DNA from: Vibrio cyclitrophicus
GTDB lineage: Bacteria; Pseudomonadota; Gammaproteobacteria; Enterobacterales; Vibrionaceae
Assembly: GCA_023206055.1 (NCBI GenBank)
Contig: CP065366.1
Coordinates: forward strand, 558,001 to 622,000
Direction of reading: 5' to 3'
Length of the DNA: 64,000 bases
Both the position numbers and the translations under genes were made by a program. A model generated the notes under the pieces. The model was given only the letters and a program-made list of their open reading frames with translations, did no database searches and was not told the origin of the DNA. Shown in pieces: positions 16,593 through 26,422 of this stretch. Position 1 is the first letter of the stretch; the number at the start of each line of letters is the position of its first letter.

Positions 16593-17197
16593 TGACGGAT
16601 TCTAATGAGCAAGCTGGCAAGCCATCACTTCTGCTCTATATTCACGGTTTTAACAGTTCATCACGTTCTCACAAAGCGAATGTGATGGCGGATTACTGTG
16701 CGGAGCATCGTGCTGATATTAAAGTCGTTACCCCTCAACTGCCGAGTTTTCCTCAGCAAGCGGCACTTCACTTGCAGCAGCTGGTGGAGCAATATAAAGA
16801 TCAATATCAGATCGCGTTAGTCGGTAGCTCGTTGGGTGGCTATCTTTCAACATGGCTGAATAGTCACTATGGTTTTAAAGCGGTGGTTGTAAACCCAGCA
16901 GTGAAGCCGTATGAGCTTCTTGCTGACTATTTAGGTGAACAAGTAAACTCATACACAGATGAACGATATGTACTGGAAACAAAACATATTGATGAACTGA
17001 AGGCGTTAGAGGTTTCGGCTCTCGCTAAGCCGAGCGACTTCTGGTTACTTCAGCAAACGGAAGACGAAGTTCTGGATTACCGACAAGCGGTAGAGAAGTA
17101 CCAAGGTGCAACACAGACAGTAGAAGAGGGCGGGGATCATAGTTTCATTGATTTTGAACGCTACCCACAACAAATCATCACCTTTCTAAACCTTTAA
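16592..17197 (+). CDS. yqiA: Esterase YqiA, alpha/beta hydrolase
   Basis: 201 aa. The oxyanion-side motif YIHGFNSS (residues 16-23) and nucleophile elbow GSSLGGY (S80) mark an alpha/beta hydrolase of the UPF0227/YqiA type. A C-terminal GGDHSF supplies the likely catalytic histidine. E. coli YqiA hydrolyses palmitoyl-CoA and short esters; the physiological substrate is uncertain. The ATG overlaps the cpdA stop. parE begins 238 nt downstream. Confidence 0.9.
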   Translation: MTDSNEQAGKPSLLLYIHGFNSSSRSHKANVMADYCAEHRADIKVVTPQLPSFPQQAALHLQQLVEQYKDQYQIALVGSSLGGYLSTWLNSHYGFKAVVVNPAVKPYELLADYLGEQVNSYTDERYVLETKHIDELKALEVSALAKPSDFWLLQQTEDEVLDYRQAVEKYQGATQTVEEGGDHSFIDFERYPQQIITFLNL

Positions 17198-17435
17198 CCT
17201 GTTTCACCAACAGAGTGATTTCTCTTGTTTGCCTGTTATTTCATCTATCAATGGTGAAATATCATAGTTTGATGTCTTAGTTTTTGAACTAGCTTGACAT
17301 CATTACTCAGCTTCCAGACTATATTCCCCAATACTTCGCTCGTTCGCTCTACTATGACGGTTCATAGTAATGATTCTGCTTTAGTGAAACTAGAGCCAGC
17401 GAACTGACGCAAACTTTTTGAGTAAACTCCGTATT
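17198..17435 (+). other. Intergenic region yqiA-parE
   Basis: AT-rich 238 bp with no convincing small ORF. A consensus -35 TTGACA occurs at 17294-17299, but the best -10 candidates (GACTAT at 17 bp, TATATT at 20 bp) are poor, so a parE promoter here is only possible. No clear terminator for yqiA was seen. Confidence 0.4.
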
Positions 17436-19316
17436 ATGACTGAACAATATAATGCAAAAGACCTCGAGGTACTTGAAGGTCTCGATCCGGTGCGACACCG
17501 CCCGGGAATGTATACCGAGACAGAAAGACCCAACCACCTTGCCCAAGAAGTCATTGATAACTCGGTCGATGAAGCATTAGCGGGACACGCTAAGAAAATC
17601 AAAGTGGTACTTCATGCAGACCAATCGTTAGAAGTTACCGATGACGGCCGTGGTATGCCGGTTGATATCCACCCTGAAAAAGGGATCTCGGGTGTTGAGC
17701 TGATTTTAACTAAGCTCCACTCTGGCGGTAAATTCTCAAACAACAACTACAAATTTTCTGGTGGTTTGCACGGGGTAGGTATCTCGGTGGTAAACGCGCT
17801 GTCAAAACGTGTTGAAGTAACGGTTCGTCGTGATGGTCAAGTGCATGAGATCGCCCTTGAAGGTGGTCATGCTGTTACCGATCTGACAGTGACAGGGACT
17901 TGTGGTCACCGCAATACTGGTACTACGGTGCATTTCTGGCCTGACCCAAAATATTTCGATAGCTCTAAATTTTCGACACTTCGTCTTATCAACAACCTAC
18001 GAGCAAAAGCGGTACTTTGCCCTGGTTTGGAAATTACCTTTGTCGATAAAGTGGGTGGTGAAGAACATAAATGGTTCTACGAAGACGGCCTAAAAGACTA
18101 TCTAGCTGAGGGCGTAAAAGGTTACACCTTATTGCCTGAAGACCCGTATGTTGGCGAGTTCGTTGCTGAAACGGAAATGGCGAACTGGGCGATCATCTGG
18201 CAGCCAGAAGGCGGTGATATGATCACCGAGAGTTACGTGAACTTAGTACCAACCAAGCAAGGTGGTACACACGTAAACGGTCTTCGCCAAGGTCTGCTTG
18301 ATGCGATGCGTGAGTTCTGTGAATTCCGTAACTTGCTGCCTCGTGGCGTTAAATTAACGGGTGATGACATCTTTGACCGTTGTTCTTACGTACTATCGGT
18401 GAAGATGCAAGATCCGCAGTTTGCTGGTCAAACAAAAGAGCGCCTCTCTTCTCGTCAAACCGCTGCGTTTGTTTCTGGTGTTGTAAAAGATGCCTTCAGC
18501 CTATGGTTGAATGAAAAACCGCAACTGGCAGAGCAATTGGCTGAAGCTTGTATTGCCAATGCTCACCGCCGTATGCGCGCGAGTAAGAAAGTTGTTCGTA
18601 AAAAGATCGCATCTGGCCCAGCGTTACCGGGTAAATTAACTGACTGCTCAGTTCAAGATTTAAGTCGCACCGAAATCTTCTTCGTGGAAGGGGATTCGGC
18701 GGGTGGTTCTGCTAAGCAAGCTCGTGATCGTGAGTTCCAAGCGGTAATGCCACTGCGTGGTAAAATCCTAAATACATGGGAAGTGTCAGCAGACCAAGTC
18801 TTGGCTTCACAAGAAGTACACGATATCTCGGTTGCTCTGGGTATCGACCCTGATAATGATGACTTGTCGGGCCTGCGTTACGGTAAGATCTGTATCCTTG
18901 CCGATGCGGACTCGGATGGTCTTCATATCGCGACACTGCTATGTGCACTGTTTACTCGCCATTTCCATGCTCTGGTTGAAGCGGGTCATATCTATGTGGC
19001 AATGCCTCCTCTGTATCGTATCGATTGCGGTAAAGAAGTGTTCTACGCACTCGATGACGCAGAGAAAGATGGTGTGCTTGAGCGACTATCGCAGAAGAAA
19101 GCCAAGATTAACGTGCAACGATTCAAAGGTCTGGGTGAAATGAACCCACTTCAGTTGCGTGAAACCACCATGGATCCAAACACTCGTCGCCTTGTTCAAT
19201 TAACGATTGATGATAACGAAGCAACCAACGAGATGATGGACATGCTGCTTGGTAAGAAACGTGCAGATGATCGCCGTACATGGCTACAGACTAACGGTGA
19301 TATGGCCGAGGTATAA
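17436..19316 (+). CDS. parE: DNA topoisomerase IV subunit B
   Basis: 626 aa (E. coli 630). The N-terminal GHKL ATPase carries DNSVDEALAG, DDGRGMPVDIHP and GGLHGVGISVVNALS. The TOPRIM region carries EGDSAGGSAKQ with the metal-binding Glu at about residue 418 and DADSDGLHI further on. With ParC it forms the A2B2 enzyme that unlinks daughter chromosomes. The start MTEQYNAKDLEVLEGLDPVR matches family N-termini; the ribosome-binding site is weak. parC starts 4 nt after the stop. Confidence 0.96.
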   Translation: MTEQYNAKDLEVLEGLDPVRHRPGMYTETERPNHLAQEVIDNSVDEALAGHAKKIKVVLHADQSLEVTDDGRGMPVDIHPEKGISGVELILTKLHSGGKFSNNNYKFSGGLHGVGISVVNALSKRVEVTVRRDGQVHEIALEGGHAVTDLTVTGTCGHRNTGTTVHFWPDPKYFDSSKFSTLRLINNLRAKAVLCPGLEITFVDKVGGEEHKWFYEDGLKDYLAEGVKGYTLLPEDPYVGEFVAETEMANWAIIWQPEGGDMITESYVNLVPTKQGGTHVNGLRQGLLDAMREFCEFRNLLPRGVKLTGDDIFDRCSYVLSVKMQDPQFAGQTKERLSSRQTAAFVSGVVKDAFSLWLNEKPQLAEQLAEACIANAHRRMRASKKVVRKKIASGPALPGKLTDCSVQDLSRTEIFFVEGDSAGGSAKQARDREFQAVMPLRGKILNTWEVSADQVLASQEVHDISVALGIDPDNDDLSGLRYGKICILADADSDGLHIATLLCALFTRHFHALVEAGHIYVAMPPLYRIDCGKEVFYALDDAEKDGVLERLSQKKAKINVQRFKGLGEMNPLQLRETTMDPNTRRLVQLTIDDNEATNEMMDMLLGKKRADDRRTWLQTNGDMAEV

Positions 19317-19319
19317 TGG

Positions 19320-21578
19320 ATGTCTAACGAAATTACATATGATGGTGTTGAACAACTGCCGATGCGCAAGTTCACTGAAGACGCCTATTTAAATTACTCA
19401 ATGTACGTGATCATGGATCGTGCATTGCCATATATCGGTGATGGCTTAAAGCCAGTACAGCGTCGTATTATCTATGCGATGTCAGAACTCGGCTTATCAG
19501 CTGCATCGAAATATAAAAAATCAGCTCGTACCGTTGGTGACGTGTTAGGTAAGTATCACCCACACGGTGATTCTGCTTGTTACGAAGCGATGGTATTGAT
19601 GGCGCAGCCTTTCTCTTACCGCTACCCATTGGTAGATGGTCAAGGTAACTGGGGTGCTCCGGATGACCCGAAATCGTTCGCTGCGATGCGTTATACTGAA
19701 GCGAAATTATCTAAGTTTGCTGAGGTTCTTCTAGGTGAGCTAGGTCAAGGCACCGTTGATTGGCAACCCAACTTTGATGGCACGATGAAAGAGCCTCAAA
19801 TGTTGCCAGCTCGCCTGCCTCATATCCTGCTTAACGGGATCACTGGTATTGCGGTTGGTATGGCGACCGACATCCCCCCTCACAATGTCCGTGAAGTGGC
19901 GGATGCAGCGATTCATTTGATTGACACGCCGAAAGCAGAGCTTCCTGATGTGATGGGTTTCATTCAAGGCCCTGATTACCCGACAGAGGCTGAAATTATT
20001 TCGCCAAAGTCGGACATCGAAAAGATCTATCGCACTGGACGTGGCAGCATTAAGATGCGCGCGGTTTGGCACAAGGAAGGCTCTGATATTGTTATCACGG
20101 CTCTTCCTCATCAAGTGTCAGGTGCTAAGTTACTTGAGCAAATTGCTAACCAGATGCGCGCTAAGAAGCTGCCAATGGTTGACGACTTGCGTGATGAATC
20201 TGATCACGAGAACCCAACGCGTATCGTCGTGGTTCCTCGTTCGAACCGTATCGACTGTGATCAACTGATGAGTCACTTGTTCGCTTCGACGGATCTAGAG
20301 AAGAACTTCCGCGTTAACTTGAACATGATTGGTTTAGACAGTCGCCCTCAAGTTAAAGGCCTGGTTCAAATTCTGAAAGAGTGGATTGAGTTCCGCCGTA
20401 CAACGGTTCGCCGCCGTCTTCAGTACCGTTTAGATAAAGTACTGGCACGTTTGCACATCTTAGAAGGTTTGCTTGCTGCTTATCTTAATATCGATGAAGT
20501 CATTGAGATCATTCGTACAGAAGACGAACCATGTCCTGTATTGATGAGCCGTTTCAATATTTCTGAAATTCAAGCCAATGCGATTCTTGATATTAAACTT
20601 CGTAACTTAGCTAAGTTAGAAGAGTTTAAGATTCGAGCAGAGCAAGAAGAACTTGAAGCTGAACGTGAAAAGCTTGAAAAGCTACTCGGTTCAGAGCGTC
20701 GCTTGAATACGCTGATCAAAAAAGAAATCCAAGCCGATGCAGATAAATACGGCGATGATCGTCGTTCACCATTGATTGAGCGTGCTGAAGCGAAAGCGCT
20801 AACAGAACGTGACTTAGTACCAAGCGAACCAATTACGGTTGTGTTGTCTGAGAAAGGTTGGATTCGTCATGCCAAAGGGCATGAGGTTGATGCTGAAGGC
20901 TTGAACTACAAATCGGGTGATAAATTCTTAGCGAGTGCTAAGGGTAAGAGTAATCAGCAAGCGGTGTTCCTCGGCAGTGATGGCCGAAGTTACTCCCTTG
21001 AATCTCATTCATTACCGTCGGCTCGAAGCCAAGGAGAGCCTATTACAGGCCGCCTGAACGTCAGTCCGGGCACTTCGATTCGCCAAGTGGTGATGGGAGA
21101 GAATGAGCAGCTATGGTTAGTCGGTTCTGATGCCGGGTACGGTTTTGTTTGTAAAGGCAGTGATTTATTGTCTAAGAACAAGAGTGGTAAAGCGTTAGTT
21201 AACTTGCCACAAGCTTCTGAAGTGATGTTGCCAAGCCCGATTGCTGACTTGGACACTAACCAAATTCTGGCGATTACGAACCAAGGCCGTATGTTGTTGT
21301 TCCCGATTAAAGACTTACCTCAACTGAGTAAAGGTAAGGGTAACAAGATCATCAACATCCCTTCTGCGAAAGCAAAAGAGCGTGAAGAGTTTGTATCGCA
21401 CTTGATGGCTATCCCAGAGAATGCAACGCTGACTATCTACGCGGGTAAGCGTAAGCTTGGTTTGAAACCATCGGATCTTGAAAACTTCCGTGGTGAACGT
21501 GGTCGTCGTGGTGGGTTACTGCCGAGAGGATTGCAACGAGTGACTCGTATTGACATCGATGAGCCAAGTGAATCATAG
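19320..21578 (+). CDS. parC: DNA topoisomerase IV subunit A
   Basis: 752 aa. The winged-helix/tower breakage-reunion domain comes first, with catalytic Tyr125 in AAMRYTEA, then a long coiled coil (about 430-490) and the beta-pinwheel C-terminal domain. The quinolone-resistance region reads KYHPHGDSACYEA. Ser85 and Glu89, the positions changed in resistant vibrios, are the susceptible residues. It partners ParE, which is immediately upstream. A clear terminator follows. Confidence 0.96.
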   Translation: MSNEITYDGVEQLPMRKFTEDAYLNYSMYVIMDRALPYIGDGLKPVQRRIIYAMSELGLSAASKYKKSARTVGDVLGKYHPHGDSACYEAMVLMAQPFSYRYPLVDGQGNWGAPDDPKSFAAMRYTEAKLSKFAEVLLGELGQGTVDWQPNFDGTMKEPQMLPARLPHILLNGITGIAVGMATDIPPHNVREVADAAIHLIDTPKAELPDVMGFIQGPDYPTEAEIISPKSDIEKIYRTGRGSIKMRAVWHKEGSDIVITALPHQVSGAKLLEQIANQMRAKKLPMVDDLRDESDHENPTRIVVVPRSNRIDCDQLMSHLFASTDLEKNFRVNLNMIGLDSRPQVKGLVQILKEWIEFRRTTVRRRLQYRLDKVLARLHILEGLLAAYLNIDEVIEIIRTEDEPCPVLMSRFNISEIQANAILDIKLRNLAKLEEFKIRAEQEELEAEREKLEKLLGSERRLNTLIKKEIQADADKYGDDRRSPLIERAEAKALTERDLVPSEPITVVLSEKGWIRHAKGHEVDAEGLNYKSGDKFLASAKGKSNQQAVFLGSDGRSYSLESHSLPSARSQGEPITGRLNVSPGTSIRQVVMGENEQLWLVGSDAGYGFVCKGSDLLSKNKSGKALVNLPQASEVMLPSPIADLDTNQILAITNQGRMLLFPIKDLPQLSKGKGNKIINIPSAKAKEREEFVSHLMAIPENATLTIYAGKRKLGLKPSDLENFRGERGRRGGLLPRGLQRVTRIDIDEPSES

Positions 21579-21607
21579 AGACGCTTGATACCACCTTCAG
21601 ATAAAAG

Positions 21608-21636
21608 AAAACCCAGCCTGAGAGCTGGGTTTTTTG
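21608..21636 (+). terminator. Intrinsic terminator after parC
   Basis: AAAACCCAGC (21608-21617), 6-nt loop, GCTGGGTTTT (21624-21633) continuing as T's. Confidence 0.85.
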
Positions 21637-21696
21637 TATCTGTATACTTATGTATTAGTACTTTAGCGGTTTGAATCGCTAGCCTTTAGATTTACT

Positions 21697-22761
21697 CTAC
21701 AAACGAGTATCTTCGGCAATGGTTACCTTTAGGGTTTGGTTTTCACCTTGGCGCAATATACCTACATCGATAACAGTACCTGGTCGCAGGTCAGTAACGA
21801 TGTCCATTACGCTTTGTCGACCGTTAATTTGGGTGTTGTTGATGCTGACAATGATGTCTTGTGCTTCAAAGCCTGCATCCGCAGCAGGGCCGTTCGGATC
21901 TATTCCTAGTACAACAATACCACCGATGTTTTTATTGCCAAGTAAGCGTGACGTCACCGAGTTGATGTCTTGCCCGTCGATACCAATATAGCCACGAATT
22001 ACACGACCATCGGCGATGATCTTCTCCATGATTTTATTTGCAAGCGGATAGGGGATAGCAAATGAGATCCCATAGGTTTCCATGTCGGTAGCTTGTTGGA
22101 AAGAAGCTGTATTAATGCCGACTAGTTCGCCTTGTGAGTTGACGAGTGCACCACCAGAGTTACCTTCATTGATTGCCGCATCTGTTTGGATAAAGGCTTG
22201 ATGACCATCGGCACTGATTGAAGATCGACCGGTTGCCGAAATAATACCAAAGGTCGTCGTTTGGCCTAGATTGTATGGGTTACCGATAGCCAGTACTACA
22301 TCGCCTACGTTTGCTTTGTAATCTTGGTTCAGTGGAATTACAGGTAAGTTGTCACCACTGACTCTGAGTATTGCTATATCGGTACGCTTGTCTGAACCGA
22401 CAAGCTGCGCTGCAGCTACTCGTCCGTCTTGAAGTGCCACTACGATTTGGTCAGCCTGGGCTACAACGTGGAAGTTGGTAATGATGTAGCCTTTTTCGCT
22501 GACAATGACTCCTGACCCCAAGCCTTGAGTCAGCAGCTTGTTGCGATCGCTTTCTGCGTATTTACGGCTATAGATATTCACCACAGCAGGTGCCGCTCGC
22601 CGTACCGCTGGGTTAAATGAAATTTGAAGAGAGCCAATATTATCGACTTTAGGGCTGGTGACGTCTGAAACAATGCCCGATCTTAAGCTCGGAAATGCGA
22701 GAAGAATAAGCGCCGCTGAAACAAGTCCAAGGGAAATAGAACGAAGTAGAAAGGACAGCAT
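21697..22761 (-). CDS. degS: Site-1 serine protease DegS, envelope stress sensor
   Basis: 354 aa (E. coli 355). One N-terminal membrane anchor (about 5-27), a trypsin-like domain with catalytic triad H98 (TNFHVV), D128 (TDIAIL) and S202 (GNSGGA), then a single PDZ domain (about 255-350). In the periplasm the PDZ domain binds C-termini of misfolded porins, and the protease then cuts the anti-sigma factor RseA to release sigma-E. It lies downstream of degQ on the same strand, separated by a strong terminator, so it probably has its own promoter. Confidence 0.94.
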   Translation of the reverse strand: MLSFLLRSISLGLVSAALILLAFPSLRSGIVSDVTSPKVDNIGSLQISFNPAVRRAAPAVVNIYSRKYAESDRNKLLTQGLGSGVIVSEKGYIITNFHVVAQADQIVVALQDGRVAAAQLVGSDKRTDIAILRVSGDNLPVIPLNQDYKANVGDVVLAIGNPYNLGQTTTFGIISATGRSSISADGHQAFIQTDAAINEGNSGGALVNSQGELVGINTASFQQATDMETYGISFAIPYPLANKIMEKIIADGRVIRGYIGIDGQDINSVTSRLLGNKNIGGIVVLGIDPNGPAADAGFEAQDIIVSINNTQINGRQSVMDIVTDLRPGTVIDVGILRQGENQTLKVTIAEDTRL

Positions 22762-22852
22762 GTTTCCCTCTTCAGCAAGTAAGGTGAGGGGTCATCTGTG
22801 AATGACCAGTTAATTACTAGTGAAGCATAGCATTTTGATTGATCTAAAGAAA

Positions 22853-22895
22853 AGGGAGACTGAGTAAGTTTAAAGCAAACTTACTCAGTCTCCCT
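22853..22895 (-). terminator. Long perfect hairpin terminator after degQ
   Basis: 19-bp perfect stem 22853-22871 / 22877-22895 with a 5-nt loop. On the minus strand it is followed by TTTTCTTT, so it terminates degQ and insulates degS. Confidence 0.85.
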
Positions 22896-22915
22896 GTTAT
22901 TACGCTGACGTATGA

Positions 22916-24274
22916 CTATCGAATAACGAGGTAGATAGTCCTGTCGCCGCGTTGGATATTCAGCGCCAATACGCCCGGTTGTTTCTCAAGAATCTCTCTA
23001 AATTCAGCAAGGTTCTTAACGGTTTGGCGATTTACTCCAATAATGATGTCATCTTGCATAAGTTGATAGGCTTCGGCTGGTGAGCCTTGAGCAACACTCG
23101 ATACCTTGACGCCCGTTGCAGAATCACTTTCAGTTGTGTTGGTTAATTCAGCTCCGGCTAGCCCTTCATGGAGCTTCTCAGCCTGTGTTTTATTATTTGT
23201 GGATTCACCAAGCGTTACATCAAAGGTTTTGCTCTTGCCGTCACGAACCACGCCCAGTTCAATCTGTTTACCTGCGCCGAGTGTCGCGACCTTAGCTCTT
23301 AATTCACTAAAGGTATCAATACGTTTGCCATTAATTGAGACAATAATATCGCCCGCTTTCAGTCCTGCTTTATCTGCTGCACTGTCAGGGACTATTTGGC
23401 TGACAAAAGCACCCTTACTTGATTCATAACCGAGTGCTTCTGCCAATTCAGAGGTCACTTCCCCCCCTTGAACGCCAAGCATGCCACGTTTTACTTCACC
23501 GAAATCGAGAATTTGTTCTGTCAGGTTTGTCATCATATTGGATGGGATTGCAAAGCCGATACCGACATTGCCTCCGTTGGGGCCAAGGATGGCAGTGTTG
23601 ATACCAATCAGTTCACCATTGAGGTTAACTAGCGCGCCGCCAGAGTTGCCGCTGTTGATAGCGGCATCGGTTTGAATAAAGTTTTCAAAGTTTTCTTGGT
23701 TGAGTCCACTACGGCCGAGCGCAGAAACGATACCTGAAGTGACGGTTTGGCCAAGCCCAAAAGGGTTACCGATCGCAACGCTAAAATCACCAACTCTTAG
23801 TTTGTCTGAGTCTGCGACTTTTATCTGGGTAAGGTTCTTGGCTTTTTCTAATTTAAGCAGTGCGATATCAGACATCTGGTCACCGCCGATAAGCTCAGCA
23901 TCGTACTCTCGACCATCATGCAGTTTTACTTTGATATCGTCCGCGCCATTGATTACATGGTAATTGGTCACGATATGGCCTTTCTTGGCGTCAATGATGA
24001 CGCCTGAGCCTAGCCCGCGGAATGGACGTTCTCGTGTTTGTTCTGGACCAAAAAAGAATTGAAATTGTTCAGGGATTTGCTGACGTTGTACCTGTTTGCC
24101 TTCTACGGCAATACTAACCACAGCGGGGGTCACTTGTTCAAGCATGGGTGCCAGGCTCGGTAATTGTTCATTACCCACACTTAATGGCAGTGCGGCTGTT
24201 GCTTGAATGGGGGTGATGATTGAACTTAAGCTTAAAGTTAGTACTGATAAAGCAAGCAAAGGTTTTTTCATCAT
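22916..24274 (-). CDS. degQ: Periplasmic serine endoprotease / chaperone, DegQ type
   Basis: 452 aa. Signal peptide (about 1-27, ending ATA), protease domain with triad H106 (TNYHVI), D136 (SDIALL) and S211 (GNSGGA), then two PDZ domains (about 255-345 and 365-452). The LA loop between about 60 and 85 is short, favouring DegQ over DegP, and the adjacent degS supports this. It degrades or refolds damaged envelope proteins as cage-like oligomers. The DegP-like alternative cannot be fully excluded, since many vibrios carry one such protein serving both roles. Confidence 0.9.
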   Translation of the reverse strand: MMKKPLLALSVLTLSLSSIITPIQATAALPLSVGNEQLPSLAPMLEQVTPAVVSIAVEGKQVQRQQIPEQFQFFFGPEQTRERPFRGLGSGVIIDAKKGHIVTNYHVINGADDIKVKLHDGREYDAELIGGDQMSDIALLKLEKAKNLTQIKVADSDKLRVGDFSVAIGNPFGLGQTVTSGIVSALGRSGLNQENFENFIQTDAAINSGNSGGALVNLNGELIGINTAILGPNGGNVGIGFAIPSNMMTNLTEQILDFGEVKRGMLGVQGGEVTSELAEALGYESSKGAFVSQIVPDSAADKAGLKAGDIIVSINGKRIDTFSELRAKVATLGAGKQIELGVVRDGKSKTFDVTLGESTNNKTQAEKLHEGLAGAELTNTTESDSATGVKVSSVAQGSPAEAYQLMQDDIIIGVNRQTVKNLAEFREILEKQPGVLALNIQRGDRTIYLVIR

Positions 24275-24396
24275 AAACTCCTCTCTAGTTAAGGTCTTAA
24301 TCCTCTTATACGTTTAATAAGTATGAGAAGTTTCAAATGACCTGAGTGAAAGTTATGACTCAAAAACCTTTGTAAAGTTCAAGAAGTGTTAAATGT

Positions 24397-24852
24397 TTAC
24401 GATGCTTTTGCTGTGACTACATCGGGAGCATCCATGATTTCTTTCTTCTGCTCTGTGAATAAACCGGTCGCGCCATTAGCGTAATCTTTCGGTTGTTCCT
24501 CAAGTGTCGCCTCTTTTACTGAAGGCTTCTCTTGTGGCTTGTCCGAATGGGCAGCGGCTGTTTTCACAAATGGGTTATCTTGCTCTGGCAGGTTAGGAAT
24601 CAGCTCTGAGCTTGTTTTTTCCATGTGTTGGTACAGTTTTGTGTAGTCTTTACCTAAGGTGTCCAACATTTCTGCTGATTTCGCAAAGTGATCAGCCAGC
24701 TCTTGTCGCTGCTGCTCAAGGGCAAACTTTGCGCTATCTAATTCTTTCTGTACGTTCTTTTGTTTTTTGTATTCAGGTGTCATGAGACGAGAAATAGCGA
24801 CCCCTAAAATAACTCCGACTAGTAAACCGGCAACGGCATACATCCAAGGCAT
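24397..24852 (-). CDS. zapG: ZapG/YhcB, DUF1043 membrane coiled-coil protein
   Basis: 151 aa. An N-terminal membrane helix (about 3-22, MYAVAGLLVGVILGVAIS) is followed by a cytoplasmic coiled coil (about 30-85) and a low-complexity acidic/proline tail. It matches the YhcB/ZapG family, an inner-membrane protein that interacts with division and elongation proteins in E. coli. Location beside degQ and divergent from zapE matches E. coli gene order. Confidence 0.88.
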   Translation of the reverse strand: MPWMYAVAGLLVGVILGVAISRLMTPEYKKQKNVQKELDSAKFALEQQRQELADHFAKSAEMLDTLGKDYTKLYQHMEKTSSELIPNLPEQDNPFVKTAAAHSDKPQEKPSVKEATLEEQPKDYANGATGLFTEQKKEIMDAPDVVTAKAS

Positions 24853-25071
24853 AACAGCTCCTTATTATTGTTTTTTAACATGTTTGTTACTGCTTAGTTA
24901 CACGTGATACGGCTCCATGGTACTATGAGAAAGCCGCAGTATAAAGAGAAATGCGTGTGCGCTAGTTAGCAATTTGATGCTGCATTATTCACCACATCAC
25001 GTTATTCCTAGTACTGTTTGGGCTCATTTTTAGTTGCTGTCTGATATTGCTTTCATTGTGGAAATGTCGTC

Positions 25072-26175
25072 ATGAATCCCATTAAAAAATACGAACAAGA
25101 TATAAAGGAACATGGATTTCAAAGAGATCCAGCACAAGAGCAAGCCGTTAAATCTTTAGATGAACTCTTTCATCAATTCCAAGATTACATGAATACGCCC
25201 ATTCCTCAACTGACTCGATTCCAGAAATTACTGGGCAAAAAGCCAGAACTGCCACAGCCACCGAAAGGTCTCTATTTTTGGGGTGGCGTAGGTCGAGGAA
25301 AAACGTATTTAATGGATACGTTCTACGATGCCTTACCGACCACTAAAAAAATGCGTGTTCACTTTCACCGCTTTATGTATCGAGTTCATGATGAGCTAAA
25401 GGCGCTAGGTAATGTGAGTGATCCTTTGCCTTTAGTCGCCGACAAGTTGAAGGAAGAAGCAGACATTATCTGTTTCGATGAGTTCTTTGTTTCAGACATC
25501 ACCGATGCGATGATCTTAGGAACCTTGTTCCAAGAGTTATTCGCTCGAAACGTTATCTTGGTTGCGACCTCTAATATTCCACCTGCGGATCTGTATCGCA
25601 ATGGTTTGCAGCGCGCGCGATTCTTACCTGCAATCAAGCTGATTCAAGACAACTGCCATATCCTTAATGTCGATAGTGGCATTGATTATCGTCTACGTAC
25701 CTTAGAACAGGCTGAGATTTACCATTACCCGCTGGATAGCCAAGCGACTATCAATCTCGAAAAGTATTACGCTCAGCTTGTTGGCGAAGATAAAGAGAAG
25801 CTTAAGCAGATAGAGGTTAATCACCGTCAATTAGATGTAGTCGAAGCGAGTGATGGTGTACTGCATGGTACCTTTGCTCAGCTTTGTCAGTCGGCTCGTA
25901 GCCAGAACGACTATATTGAGTTGTCTCGGGTTTATCACACGGTTCTATTGGCTGATGTGTTGCAAATGGGCGCGACTTCAGATGACGCTGCGAGGCGCTT
26001 CATTGCGTTAGTTGATGAGTTTTATGAGCGCCATGTGAAATTAATAATTTCAGCGGAAGTTGAGTTAGAGAAATTGTACACCAATGGCCAGCTAGAGTTT
26101 GAGTTTAAACGTTGTCAGTCGCGTTTAATCGAAATGCAGAGCCATGAATATTTGGCAAAAGAACACTTAATTTAG
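25072..26175 (+). CDS. zapE: Cell division ATPase ZapE (AFG1-like)
   Basis: 367 aa. AAA-type P-loop GGVGRGKT at residues 71-78, Walker B ICFDEFFV, and a sensor-1 region VATSNIPPADLY. It is the AFG1/ZapE family. In E. coli ZapE binds FtsZ and affects Z-ring stability late in division. It is divergent from zapG with 219 nt between the starts, and is followed by the rplM promoter. Confidence 0.93.
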   Translation: MNPIKKYEQDIKEHGFQRDPAQEQAVKSLDELFHQFQDYMNTPIPQLTRFQKLLGKKPELPQPPKGLYFWGGVGRGKTYLMDTFYDALPTTKKMRVHFHRFMYRVHDELKALGNVSDPLPLVADKLKEEADIICFDEFFVSDITDAMILGTLFQELFARNVILVATSNIPPADLYRNGLQRARFLPAIKLIQDNCHILNVDSGIDYRLRTLEQAEIYHYPLDSQATINLEKYYAQLVGEDKEKLKQIEVNHRQLDVVEASDGVLHGTFAQLCQSARSQNDYIELSRVYHTVLLADVLQMGATSDDAARRFIALVDEFYERHVKLIISAEVELEKLYTNGQLEFEFKRCQSRLIEMQSHEYLAKEHLI

Positions 26176-26257
26176 CTCTTATTATCTCGAATACGAAAGA
26201 GAATTAAAAAAATCGTGATTTTGTTCAAAAAGAGGTGATTTTTTCTTCGCTCTTCTC

Positions 26258-26422
26258 TATAATCCTGCGACCTACCGTTACTGCGGGCCTCTAGCGATGA
26301 GTAAAATCACGTTATGCCAAGAGTTTTCCAACACTCGAAGGGGTGATGAATGGTAACTCTTAGACAGTGGGAATACGCGAGTATTCCTTAAGTGTAAATT
26401 TTTTAAATAGGTAATTATTAGC
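26258..26422 (+). promoter_or_regulatory. rplM promoter and structured mRNA leader
   Basis: A perfect -10 TATAAT (26258-26263) with a poor -35 (GTGATT at 17 bp) predicts a start near 26270 and a leader of about 150 nt. The leader can fold: AAGAGTT (26319-26325) pairs with AACTCTT (26355-26361), and GGAATAC-GCGA-GTATTCC forms a stem at 26370-26387. In E. coli L13 represses its own operon through the rplM leader; a similar role here is inference. Confidence 0.55.
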
